DNA from: Numida meleagris
Lineage: Eukaryota > Chordata > Aves > Galliformes > Numididae
Direction of reading: 5' to 3'
Length of the DNA: 64,000 nt
Assembly: GCF_002078875.1 (NCBI RefSeq)
Contig: NC_034412.1
Coordinates: 8,612,688-8,676,687, forward strand
The stretch's first letter is position 1. Each line of letters starts with the position of its first letter. This document shows, one piece after another, positions 1 through 10,410 of this stretch. Made by a program: the position numbers and the translations under genes. The notes under the pieces are model-generated. The model worked only from the letters and a program-made list of their open reading frames with translations, did no database searches and was not told where the DNA came from.

Positions 1-1570
1 TCTTAGCATTGCTTTTGGATTGTGGTCTACTGTGTCCTGCTGGTATGAGTGGTGAAAGGATGGTCACAGCTTGTTTGGGAGGGGAAGGAACCTGTCGTGC
101 TCAAGTAAAAGGTTTTACATCTTCATTCAGGAAGCAAGCCTGCGTAGGAGCCCCAGATCTGTGCTGAGTCATGGCCTTCCCTGCTCTCATACTGAAGGCT
201 TTGTCCACTCTTAAGCTTGCTTAAATCCCTGTGTAGCAGCCTTTGAGGAAACCACCAGTGCTTGGAACTCCTTTAAGCTGTGGAGTCATCGCCAGGTCTT
301 TGCTTTCCCTGGGCAGGGGATGCTGGGCTGTGCCAGGCTGTGAACCATGGCTGTCTGGTTACAGCTGGTCACGTGGGGACTGATGGCTGGGCTGGGGGCT
401 CAGAGAGCGATGGTGGGAGCTTGTGGGGTGTCTCCAATCTAGAACCAAGGAGGAAAACTACTTCCTGACCCAGGAAGAGAAGAAAGGAGTCCCCACTTTT
501 GGAGGGGGAGCAGGTGTGTATTGCTAGGCATGGGGAGACATTGTCCTCTATTAGTGCTTCTTGATGGGGCACTGGCACCTGGGGTTGATGCTGGGCTGGG
601 GGGACTTTTCCCTTTCACTCTACATGCACTGCAAGCTGTGGGCAGGGTGATCTGCAAGGTGTTCCCCTACCAGAGCTCATCAAGGCTGCACCTCCTTGGG
701 GAGGGACAGCCCAGGGGCTGGTGATGTGCCTGGTGCTACGGCTTAGGCAGCTGAGGTCAGCTCCCGTCCCTCGTAGGGCTGGGAACACTTGGCCAGGGTG
801 CTCCATCCCTTCAGCCACCCTGGGATTGAGGATAGGACATCAATATGTATGGCTGTGGGGGCACAGGGGCAAAATGAGGCCATATCACTGTGCCACTCTG
901 CTGGTGATGTGCACTGCTTGCTGGTGTTCCCAAGCTGGCTGCCGTACCCCCCTGCCAGCAGGGACAAAGCTGCGGGTCCCAGGGGTCAGGGAGGGGCAAG
1001 GGGGGATGTGACATTGCAGAGGCAAGGGGAAGGGGCTGTGCTCAGCACATGAGTTGAGGCAATGAGGTGATGCTCGTAGTACGGTGGATGCCAAGCAGCA
1101 CCATTCCCAAAGAAAATTTGGGTGCTCCGTTAGTTCTTTCCACTCAAAGCCGCTTGCTGGAGCTTGCCAGGGAGCAGGGGCAACTGAATTGCTGTGGCTG
1201 GTATAGGAGTGGAAGGAGGAATTGCCTGTCCTCATCTTTGGCCCCATTGCTGCCCCGTTGCCACCATGGCTGTGGGGATACCAGGGTCTGCATTCACCCT
1301 AAGGTTGAAGCTGTGGATTTGCAGGGGGCAATGTGAATCTCGCTGCCAGTAGATCTTGCAGTGCATGGCCCATCAGATGCCCATCTCTGCTTTGGTTCCC
1401 CCTTGTCCCACCCTTCAGTGCCTCCATGGGGTGCTGTGTGGCTCGAAGGTCTGTAGCACTGTCCCTGTCCCCAGCTGAGTGCCACCCTCGGGCTCACACC
1501 AGGGCTGTCCAACAGGAGTAACCCCATCGATGGGTACAAAGATGTCAGGAGCTCACGAGTCCACCATGGG
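1..1570. other. Flank downstream of CHRNG with no recognised gene
   Basis: I see no open frame with a family signature, no RNA gene and no clear repeat here. In human the next gene beyond CHRNG is TIGD1 and then EIF4E2; neither is recognisable. The sequence is moderately GC-rich and probably intergenic. Confidence 0.5.
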
Positions 1571-1571
1571 C

Positions 1572-1577
1572 TTTACT
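1572..1577 (-). promoter_or_regulatory. Possible variant poly(A) signal of CHRNG
   Basis: The minus strand reads AGTAAA about 100 bases past the CHRNG stop codon. This is a known weaker variant of AATAAA, and no canonical signal lies closer. Confidence 0.35.
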
Positions 1578-1676
1578 TCCACATTTAGCACAACCACAGC
1601 CACCCCATGCTCCCATCACCCCACCTGGCACCAGGAGCCATGTCCTGGGACCTGCTGACCTTGTCATCGGGACCTG

Positions 1677-4600
1677 TCACGGGGGCAGGTATGTCTTGGG
1701 GTCCCCAGGGAAGGGCAGGGCTGGTGCCTGGTTGAAGTGAGCCATGAGGAAGATCCCAATGGTGCCACACACGAAGAGCGAGGCCATGATGAAGAAGCAG
1801 ACGCGGTCGATCACCCGCCCCACCAGGATCCACTCCTCGTTCTCCTGTTGGCTCATGTCAAGGGGATGATGAGAGCCCATCCCACTGCCCCCAGCCCCTC
1901 CATGCCATGTGGCCCCAACTCACGCTGCTGAAGTCATTCTGCTCCCGCGTGGCGTTGGCGATGTGGTTGCAGGCCTCAACACATGCCCGGATTTCAGGGC
2001 TCGCCTCCTCCAGGCTCTGGCAGAAGTCCTGTGCGCAGTTGCTCTCCAGGCTGCGTCCTACATGACCCAGCATCACCCAGGGCACCGGTGAGTGCCCCTG
2101 GTCCCTGCCCAGGGGATACTCACTCACCAATCTTCTCCAGCACGGTTTTCATCAGTCCATCCCTCTCCTTCTGCTTCTCAAAAAGTAGCTCAGTCCGGGC
2201 TTTCCATAGCATGTACTCATCGGCTTTCACCATCAGCCCCAGGGAACTGCGTCGCCGGGTGGCTTGCGGCGGCCCCGGGGCCTCCTCTGGCATGTGCATG
2301 CCCAGGTAGCGGGGCAGGAGGTGCAGGCACACCTGGGAACGTGGACATAACCCACCCAAATTGCCCAGGTGTGATTATGTTCCCCCCATTGGGGAGCATC
2401 CCATTAGGGTACCCTTGTGCCACTGGGCATCTACTGGTCCCCAGTGTTCAGTAGCTTGGTGTCCCTGTGTGGCTCCAGTCTGCAGAGGGGACCACAGACA
2501 CTGACCCCATTTCCCATGGGGCAGGAGGAAGGAGGCAGGTACCTGGCGCACCCTCTGGGACATGGAGTGGGTGTTGGGTGTTCGCAGTGAGACATTGAGG
2601 ACGATGACGGCGTTCACCACGATCACCACTGTCACCACCATGAGGAAGGTCAGGTACCTGGGGAAGGAACATGGGGCTTCAGCAGGCAGTGCAACTGCTG
2701 GGTTACAAGCTGTGATAGGTCCAGTTTGATGCCAGAAGAAACTGGGGACCAGTGTTGGGACATAGGTGCATGATAGCCCTATGCCAGCCCTGCACATGGA
2801 GGGACTGGATGTGGCTGTCTGTGAGCCCTGGTTCCCTGTCCCTTGTCTGCCCAGAACATGAGCACACTGGAGGTGGTTTCCATCCGCCCATGGCACCTGG
2901 AGACCCTGCTGGCACGGTGTTCCCCCATCCCCTTGCATCACTTACTTCCCAATGAGTGGCACTGCCTGGGAGGTCTCGGGCACCTTCTGGGCAATGAGGA
3001 AGAGGAAGACAGTCTGGGCCAGGAGGACGTTGATGGAGACGGTGCACTTCTGCCCCCCCGCTGACAAGGCAAAGGGGAAGGTTGGCAGGGGTCAGTGGTG
3101 TGGGCGTGGAACTGCATTGCCAAATGGGGTTGTTATGCGTCAGCACCGACCCAACCAAGTCCTACGAGGGAGCTTAACACTAGGGTGCCCAGAAATCCAC
3201 CTCAAATCCCAAATATAGGATGCCAGGGTACCTTTGGCAGGCAGAAAGTAGACCAGCACAGCCATGGAAGAGATGAGGACGCAGGGCACGATGATGTTGA
3301 TGATGTAGAAGAGTGGCTTGCGTTGGATGATGAGGTAGAAGATCACCTGCTGGTACTGGATGTCATCTGGGGTGAAGCGCCCCGAATTGATGATCTTTCG
3401 CGCGGGGCGGTGCTTGATGGCCCATTCACCATTCTCTGCCATGTGATGATGCCACCATTTGAGTCTCCACATCCCAGTGGCACCAGGTGGGAGAAAGGTG
3501 TCAGGGCCACGATGGGGAGCTGAGCACTGAGGGGTGCTTCAAAGTCCCCCTTGGAAGCTATAGGAGGGGATACCTGCAGCCCTTTGGGGATGAGTAATGT
3601 GCAGGGCTGGGAGTCCCCCATCTCCCTGCCACGAGGCAGCCGTGGGGAAGCCGAGCGTGACGCTTTATTAAGGCGTGTTGTTTTCCCCCGCTGTCTGCGG
3701 GAGCGATAGATTTTTCCCAATCAAGATCGCAGCTTGGGCCGGTAATGAAAAAATAAATCTCGCTGCCCGAAAAGCATTTTGTTCCTTCAATATGCAATTA
3801 AAATGTGATGGAAAACGTCATCGTTTGGCCGTGACAGCTACGTTCCCAGCATCAATCAAACTGCCAGGAGCAGCTCTCCGGGAGGGACTGCCAAGCGGTG
3901 AGTGCTGCGAGCCAGGGGGGCTGGTAAAACAAATCTCTCCCCCCGCTCCCTCTTCCACTAATAACTTAAGTGCCCGTGTAATGGCAAGGGCTGCTAACAG
4001 CCCCCCCGCCACTGCCTGTTCTCAGCAGCCACCGGCATTGCTGCAGGCTGTGGGGCATCAGGGAGTGGGATGCTCGTCCTTGGAATTTTTGTCCTTGAGG
4101 TGCCATGGGGGGGGTCATAGGGTTACCTGTGAAGGCTTCAGGGTCAATGAAGATCCACTCTATGGTCTGGCCTTCCTCCACTGTCAGCAGCAGGTTGATT
4201 TCGTTTGCGCTGTAGGTCTGGGACCTGGGGAGGGGTAGCAGAGGGGGGCACCAATGAGAAAATAGCAGGGGAGGTTGGCAACCCCACCCATGACAGGGGA
4301 GTAAGAACTCAACAGTCTTTGAGGTCCATTCCATCCTAAGCCGTTTTGTGAAAGTGACACTGTGTCATGCCAGTCACCCATGTCCCTGCTGTATGGGAGT
4401 TTAACTTGGCCAACATGTCTCTTGTCACCCATAGCCAACCAGGTGCCAGGTGAATGGTGCTCGCCTATTCTAGGGCTCACTGAAAGATGCCCACCCTGGA
4501 GCAAAGTGAGACATCCCACACCTGTCCCTATGGGGCCACCCCCAGCACCCCAAGCTGTGCTCACTGGAAGACCATGGTGCAGTTCTGCCAGTCGAAGGGG

Positions 4601-5736
4601 AAGTAGGTGACGTGGATGGAGCAGGAGCTGCGGTAGATGGCGGGGGGCAGCCAATAGATGCTGCCATCAGGGTACACCAGCACGTTGGTGTAGAGTGTGA
4701 TTTCGAAGGTCCCATCGATGCTGGGGCGAAAAGGGCAGGCTCAGCCCCGAAGTGAGGCCAACCACATGTGGGAAAGTGTCCCTGCTGTACCCTAGTGTGG
4801 CCTCACTTGTTCTCCAAGACAATGTCAGGCAGCCAGACCATGGTGGAGGGCACCCGCAGCTGCTGGATGTCATCGTATTTACTGGGGTCCCACCGCAGGC
4901 GATAGTCGGACCATTGCTGGGGAAGGGGAGCAAAGCGTAGGGGTCATGGTGCTCCCTGGGGCTGCCCCAAAAGGAGCACCCACAACAGGGAGTGCAGGTT
5001 ATGGTGCCAGCCCACCACAAATTGCCACCAGGGGTGAGGTCTCACCATCTCGATCCAGACGTTGGTGGTGAGGGTTTCCTCCCGCTCGTTCTGACAAGGA
5101 AGGAAGGGGGGAGGCACCTTCAGCCCCACCATCCCATCCCACTGGGGCCACCCAGCTCCCGTGGCATCCGTGCCCAGGGGGTCTCACCAGGGAGATGAGG
5201 TTGGTGAGGGTGAGCTTGAGGGTGACATCGATGACCTGGTCCCCACGCAGCGCTGGGCGCAGGTGGCGGTTGTAGTTGGTCATCAGGTCCTGGAGCAGCT
5301 TCTCCTCCTGGTTCCTGCAGTGCACGCCTTGGANNNNNNNNNNNNNNNNNNNNNNNNNNNNNNNNNNNNNNNNNNNNNNNNNNNNNNNNNNNNNNNNNNN
5401 NNNNNNNNNNNNNGTGGGGGCACCCGGGGAGGGGATGGGAGGCTTAGTGCTGCCCCTGGGGCAATACTGACATGGCTGGGGGCCAAGTGCTGGTGGGGAG
5501 GGGATGTACACACAGCCTTGGTGTGCAAGCAGGACATGGGGACAGCACACATGAGAACAACCCATGGGGACAGCGCACAACACTGTGCACCCCCGGGTGA
5601 CAAACTCCCAAGGAAAAGGTGGTAGAAGGGGGCACCAGGGACCCTTCAGCCGCCCCCCTCCCCGGGGCGAGCGCACCTTACCTGGCAGGGCACAGAGGGC
5701 GAGGAGGAGAAAGAGGAGGAGATCGGGGCAGCGCAT
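1677..5736 (-). CDS. CHRNG: Muscle nicotinic acetylcholine receptor gamma subunit
   Basis: Fetal-type subunit of the muscle receptor pentamer, a cation channel in the postsynaptic membrane. Coding exons (minus strand): 5736-5682, 5327-5188, 5090-5046, 4916-4807, 4720-4565, 4224-4127, 3435-3232, 3060-2946, 2657-2543, 2332-2128, 2057-1924, 1844-1677. They join in frame to 514 residues, the length I recall for chicken. Visible parts: a leucine-rich signal peptide (about 1-20); an extracellular domain with the Cys-loop ending FPFDWQNC in exon 5; TM1 near 243-266 (after RKPLFY); TM2 in exon 8; TM3 in exon 9; a long cytoplasmic loop with RRRSSLG; TM4 and a C-terminal [11 protein letters not shown] in exon 12. 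The exon 2 acceptor is AAG and sits beside an assembly gap, so that boundary is slightly less certain. CHRND lies immediately upstream on the same strand. Confidence 0.97.
3655..3870. other. AT-rich island in CHRNG intron 6, candidate regulatory element
   Basis: Inside a GC-rich intron (3436-4126) this stretch is rich in A/T runs and TAAT- or TTAA-type motifs, with no coding frame or repeat signature. That contrast is typical of constrained non-coding DNA, but conservation cannot be tested from one sequence. Confidence 0.3.
5334..5413. other. Assembly gap (80 N) in CHRNG intron 1
   Basis: A run of N directly follows the inferred exon 2 acceptor of CHRNG (exon 2 begins at 5327). The polypyrimidine tract and branch point of that acceptor are therefore mostly hidden. 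Confidence 0.99.
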
Positions 5737-5819
5737 GTTGGAGTTATGGGCGCGGGGCTGGGGCTCCGCTCAGCCGCCTGCGCAGCAGCGTTCTGGGCCT
5801 GGAGCCCACTGGGACGGGA

Positions 5820-5844
5820 CAGCTGTCCCTATCCCTATCAGCTG
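5820..5844. promoter_or_regulatory. Paired E-boxes upstream of CHRNG
   Basis: Two palindromic CAGCTG motifs lie at 5820-5825 and 5839-5844, about 85-110 bases upstream of the CHRNG start codon and 19 bases apart. Muscle receptor subunit promoters are known to be driven by MyoD-family factors through E-boxes. Use of these particular sites is inferred from position. Confidence 0.6.
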
Positions 5845-6400
5845 TTCTCAGCAGCAATGCGGGATGAGGGAGGGGTGGGTGGCAACCCACATCCCCCCCC
5901 TTCTGTGCTGGTGGGGTGATGGCAGTGTGCTGGGAGGAAGAGCTGGATTTGGGGTTGAGGACCAAAGGAGCTCCGTGCTCAGCTTCCCCATGACCCCTGA
6001 AGAGATGTGTATAGCTCCATAGTAGAAATCTGCAGCCATGTGTGCCCTCTTGCAACCCCCCCAGACAGTGCTCTGTGTCCCCCTTCACGGCCACTAGATG
6101 GTCCCTGGGGTGGGGAAGTCCCCCAGCTCATCCTGGGGAGCAATGCTCATCCCAAGGCTCTGAATCCTGCCCAGCCCCACGTCAGTGCATTCCTAGCTTA
6201 GTGGAGAGGATGTGACAGCTGTCCTGGGCCCCCACCGGTGTGGGGACGTCAGCTATGTCCCTTGAAACCGGAGCTGTACACGGAAGGAGGCACCCTCCAG
6301 GCGCCAGCGGGGCACTGAGGGATGGGGCAATACTTGTGGGCCTGGATGGGGGGCCCCATTTAACCACCAGCTCTGCACCCCACATCAAGAAGCACCCAGC

Positions 6401-6406
6401 TTTATT
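6401..6406 (-). promoter_or_regulatory. Poly(A) signal of CHRND
   Basis: A canonical AATAAA on the minus strand, about 75 bases past the CHRND stop codon. CHRND transcription thus has a plausible end about 660 bases before the CHRNG start. Confidence 0.75.
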
Positions 6407-6481
6407 TCTTCCAGCCACAGCAGGTGGGCAGGGAGGAGTGGAGGGGCTGCCACGAGGGACATCCCCACCCTCAGGGCTGCC

Positions 6482-9400
6482 CTAAATGTAGCGCTTGTTC
6501 TCCTCCCGGTAGTCAAAGGGGTCTCCGGAGAAGGGCAGTGGCGGTGGGTGGTTGTAGATGCCCATGAGAAAGATCCAGAGCGTGCCCACCACCAGCATGG
6601 GGGTGATGAGGAACAGGCAGAGGCGGTCCAGGGTGCGCGCCACGCGGTTCCAGTTGTCCTTCTCCTGGGGGGAGAGCCAGGAGCAGAGCATGGGGAGCCT
6701 AGGGATCCCCCTCTGCCCTGCCATTCCCCACTGTGCCCGTGGCTCCCACCTCATTGTAGCTGTTTTTCTCCCGCATATGCTTGACAATGAAGTTGGCCTC
6801 ATCCAAGGTGGGTTTCAGGTGATCATAGAGCTGCTCCTCGCTCGTGGCTGCTGGTGCAAAGCCTGGGGATGGGATGCCCCTGAGCTCCCAAGGGACAGCA
6901 GCCACCCATCCCATGTCCCCCCGTCCCTGCAGGAGGGATGAGGCTCACGGGCAGGGGTGACGCGGCTGGCCAGCCCATGCCGCTCTGACTGCTTCTCGAA
7001 CATGAGCTCGCTGCGGGACTTGACGCTGTAGTACTCCTCCGCCTTGGCGATGTACCCGGCCGAGCTGCAGCGCCGGATGCACGGGGCACCTGCTGGGCTC
7101 TCAGCCGGGTGTGACATGTGCAGCAAGCGGGGCAGGATTTCCAGGAACACCTGGCATAGGACATGCCACTGTGTCCCCACCTTCTGTCCTCAACCCAGGT
7201 GCGCAACCGTCTGGGGTGGCACAGATTAGACACCCCGGTGCCATGATGCATGGTGGCTGTGCCCTCCCGTGCCCATCACCCCTTCACCTCTTTGACCCAG
7301 TCAGACATGATATGAGTGCTGGGGGTGCGGAAATGGAAGTTGAGGACCACGACACAGATCACCACCACAGCCGTCACCAGCAGCATGATGAACAGAAGGT
7401 ACCTATGGGGGTGGAGGGCACGGATCTGGGGATGGTATTGTTGCAGGGGTCTGGGGACATGCAGAACCATTCTCTGCCACCTTGGGACCATGAGATGTGC
7501 CCAAAACTCACTTGCCAATGAGAGGAATGGCATGGGAGGTGGCGGGCAGGCGCTGGGAGACCAGCAGGAGGAAGACAGACTGGGCTAGGAGCACCGAGAT
7601 CACCAGCGTCATCTTCTCACCACCTGGAGAGGAAGGGGAGCCGTGTCATGTCCCCTCCCAGTGTCCCACCCTACAGTGCTCCATACAGGGCTTTATGATC
7701 TAGGGGTAGCCCAGGGTCCCATTTGGGTTATCCCATGCCCTGCTCAGGGGTAGTTGGATGGTGTCCTGCACAGGATTGTCCTAGTGCTGTGTTGGACACT
7801 GGGATATCCACGTGTTCCAGGGCAGGTATGGGTCATGGGTGTCCCCATGCCCGGTGCAGGTGCCACTCACTGTCAGCAGGCAGGTAGAAGACAAGGATGG
7901 CCATGAAGGCAATGAGGACACAAGGTGTGACGATGTTGATGATGTAGAAGAGTGGCTTGCGCTTGATGATGAGGTAGAAGGTGATGTCCTGGTGCTCGCT
8001 GCTCTCGGTGGGGTAGCTGGGGTGGATGTTCTTGCGGGCCGGACGGTGGATGATTTCCCATTCGCCATTCTCTGTTGGGACACATGGGGCAGCATGGGGG
8101 ACCCTGAGCCCCTCATAGGGTGTCCCACTGCCACAGGACACAGCAGGGAGCACCAGCATTACCTGTGAAGCCTTCAGGGTCAATGATGATCCACTCCACC
8201 CGGTAATACTTCTCCGTCTCCGGGTCGCTCTCCTCCTTCAGGTGCATGCTGATCTCCTGCGCATTGTACGCCAATGAGCTGAAACAAGGTAGGGTATGGG
8301 CGGTGAGGGTCTGTGCCCACCACTTTGTCCTCCCACCCCATCCTCTGGCACAATGCTGGGGACCATGCCAGACCCCACACCTGAACTTGAGGGTGCAGTT
8401 CTGCCAATCAAAGGGAAAGAAGTTGACGTTGATGGGGCAGGCACTGCGGAAGATTGCGGGGGGCAGCCAGTAGACATAGCCAGTGTTGTAGACCAGCACG
8501 TTGCAGTAGTAGGCGACTTCAAAGAGCCCGTCATTGCTGCATGGAAACTGAGGTGGTGGCAGGGCAAGGGAGAGCCCTGGGCACTGGGCACAGCTCTGGC
8601 TGAGGATGCTTGCCCGGAGAGAATGGGGAGGGGAAACTAAGCACTGCTCACTTGTTCTCCAGGACTATCTCGGGCAGCCACAACATCTCTGGCAGCAGAC
8701 GGAGCACGTCAACACCCCCAAACTCAGATGTGTTCCACTGCAGGCGGTAATCAGTCCAGCTCTGGTGGGAGACACCCCTGGGTCACCTCGCCATGCTATG
8801 GCCCCATGGCCAAGCCAGTGACACCCCTTGCCCATGGAGATGGCAGGGGGATGATGGTACTGAGAGGAAAGAGGGGTCTGGGCAGGAGTTTGTCAGCACT
8901 GGCTCCACTCCCGTCAACCCCTTCTGTCCCTACTCACTTGTTCCACCCATACGTTGGTGGTGAGTGTCTCGTCCACTTCTTTCTGCAATAACGTGGGGGA
9001 TACTGAGATGTCATGGCCATGCCCAGTGGCCAAACAAAGACCTTCAACCCAAGGCAGCCCTTGGAGTACAACTGGACCCCAGGCACTGCCCAGTAGGGCT
9101 CACCAGCGAGATGAGGTTGGAGAGGGTGAGGGCCAAGTAGACATCCACAACCTCGTCAGCAGAGGCAACCGGGCGTACCTCCTTGTTGTAGCCTCTCTCC
9201 TCAAAGAGGTGATGGATGAGCCGCTCCTCCTGGTTAATGCAGAGCCCACCTGGGGGGCTCGAGGTCAGGCAGAGAGGGTGGGCAGAGGCAGACAGAGGGT
9301 GAGGGGGCACAGCGTGTCGATGCCATGCAGCGCCAGGGAGGTGGGCACCCAGATGTGGTGCATGGGCACAGGAATAGCACACATATGGGGACACATGGGC

Positions 9401-9699
9401 ATGCATAGACATGGGACACAGCGATATACAGACACATGGGTATAGAGACACGTAGGGACAAACTAGTACAAGATGCCAGTGCAGACCCCATGGCACTGGG
9501 CATGTAGGTAGGTGCAGACATGGACACGGACTAGGATACATAGGGACACACGTGTGCCCAGTTGAGACACAGACACCACCACCCCAGCCCCGACCTCATT
9601 GCAGTGATCCAGGAACCCCCAGCATCCTTGTACCCAAACCCCATGGCTCTGCTCACCCGACAGCACCAGTGCCCCAAGCAGGGCCAGCAGCACTGCCAT
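6482..9699 (-). CDS. CHRND: Muscle nicotinic acetylcholine receptor delta subunit
   Basis: Obligatory subunit of fetal and adult muscle receptors. Coding exons (minus strand): 9699-9657, 9249-9104, 8982-8938, 8761-8652, 8536-8381, 8278-8163, 8071-7871, 7623-7512, 7402-7288, 7150-6949, 6862-6750, 6664-6482, giving 513 residues, the length I recall for chicken. An in-frame ATG three codons upstream (9708) is possible, but the ATG at 9699 has the better context (G at -3 and +4). Visible: a signal peptide; a Cys-loop ending [10 protein letters not shown]1 after KRKPLFY; TM2 in exon 8; TM3 in exon 9; a cytoplasmic loop with [17 protein letters not shown]4 and a C-terminal REENKRYI. Exon lengths of 45, 110 and 156 nt are shared with CHRNG, as expected for tandem duplicates. 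A few residues appear to differ from the chicken protein as I remember it, which suggests a related species or strain. Confidence 0.97.
9345..9555. repeat. Degenerate short tandem repeat in CHRND intron 1
   Basis: Roughly ten-base units related to GACACATGGG recur imperfectly across about 200 bases within intron 1 (9250-9656). No mobile element ends are visible. Confidence 0.6.
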
Positions 9700-9803
9700 G
9701 TCCCCCATGCGGTGCCCGCGGTGCCTTCGTGCCGTGCCAGCTCCTCACCACCTCCCTGCTTGGCCTGCCCGAGCAGATGTCCGGCCGCAGAGATGGATGG
9801 TGC

Positions 9804-9937
9804 CAGGTGCCGGGGGGAAGGGTGCCGGCTCCGGATACCCGCTCTGGCCCCCCTGCTTCCGGCACCTCCAAGCCCAGAGAAGGGAGACAGGCAGGAACAG
9901 CTGGGCTCACCGCCCCTCAGTGCCATCTCGTCACCTG
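9804..9937. promoter_or_regulatory. E-box cluster upstream of CHRND
   Basis: CAGGTG at 9804-9809, CAGCTG at 9898-9903 and CACCTG at 9932-9937 lie about 105-240 bases upstream of the CHRND start codon. E-box control of this promoter class by myogenic bHLH factors is established. Assignment here rests on motif and position only. Confidence 0.5.
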
Positions 9938-10322
9938 AGCACTGGGAGGAGCAGTCCCTGCACTGCTCAGCAGATGCTGCTGGGGGACATGGAGGTGCTG
10001 GCACCCAAGCAGTGCCTATGGCACATGTGGTCTGACCCTGGCATAAGTTTTGGTGAGGGTCCCCAGCTGGGTGACACATGGGGCGGGCATTGGTGCTGCA
10101 CTCTGTGGCAAAGGGTGCTGTGGGCAGTGGGTACCCAACACTTTGGGTTCCCCCTCCAGATGCCAGGGGAAGGACCTGAGGATGGGGACGTTGCTTAGGG
10201 GTGGGGGGTGATGGGGAGGGGGATGCACTGGGGTGTCACATCCTGCTGACGCCCACCTCACTGGCACCGCATGGCACACCACTTGCTTCATCCTCACTAG
10301 CTACCAGAAAATAGAGCCCTTC

Positions 10323-10328
10323 TTTATT
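10323..10328 (-). promoter_or_regulatory. Poly(A) signal of PRSS56
   Basis: AATAAA on the minus strand about 85 bases past the PRSS56 stop codon. Only about 620 bases separate it from the CHRND start, so the CHRND promoter must lie in that interval. Confidence 0.75.
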
Positions 10329-10410
10329 GAAAAATAGACCTTTCTCTGTACAAATAAATAAGAGGTGCCCACGGGGAACAGGAGCTGTGCCTCATCCCCT
10401 GCCAGCACCC

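Noticed and set aside
1..1570. EIF4E2 or TIGD1 fragment expected from human synteny
   Set aside because: No cap-binding or transposase-like motif is visible in any frame.
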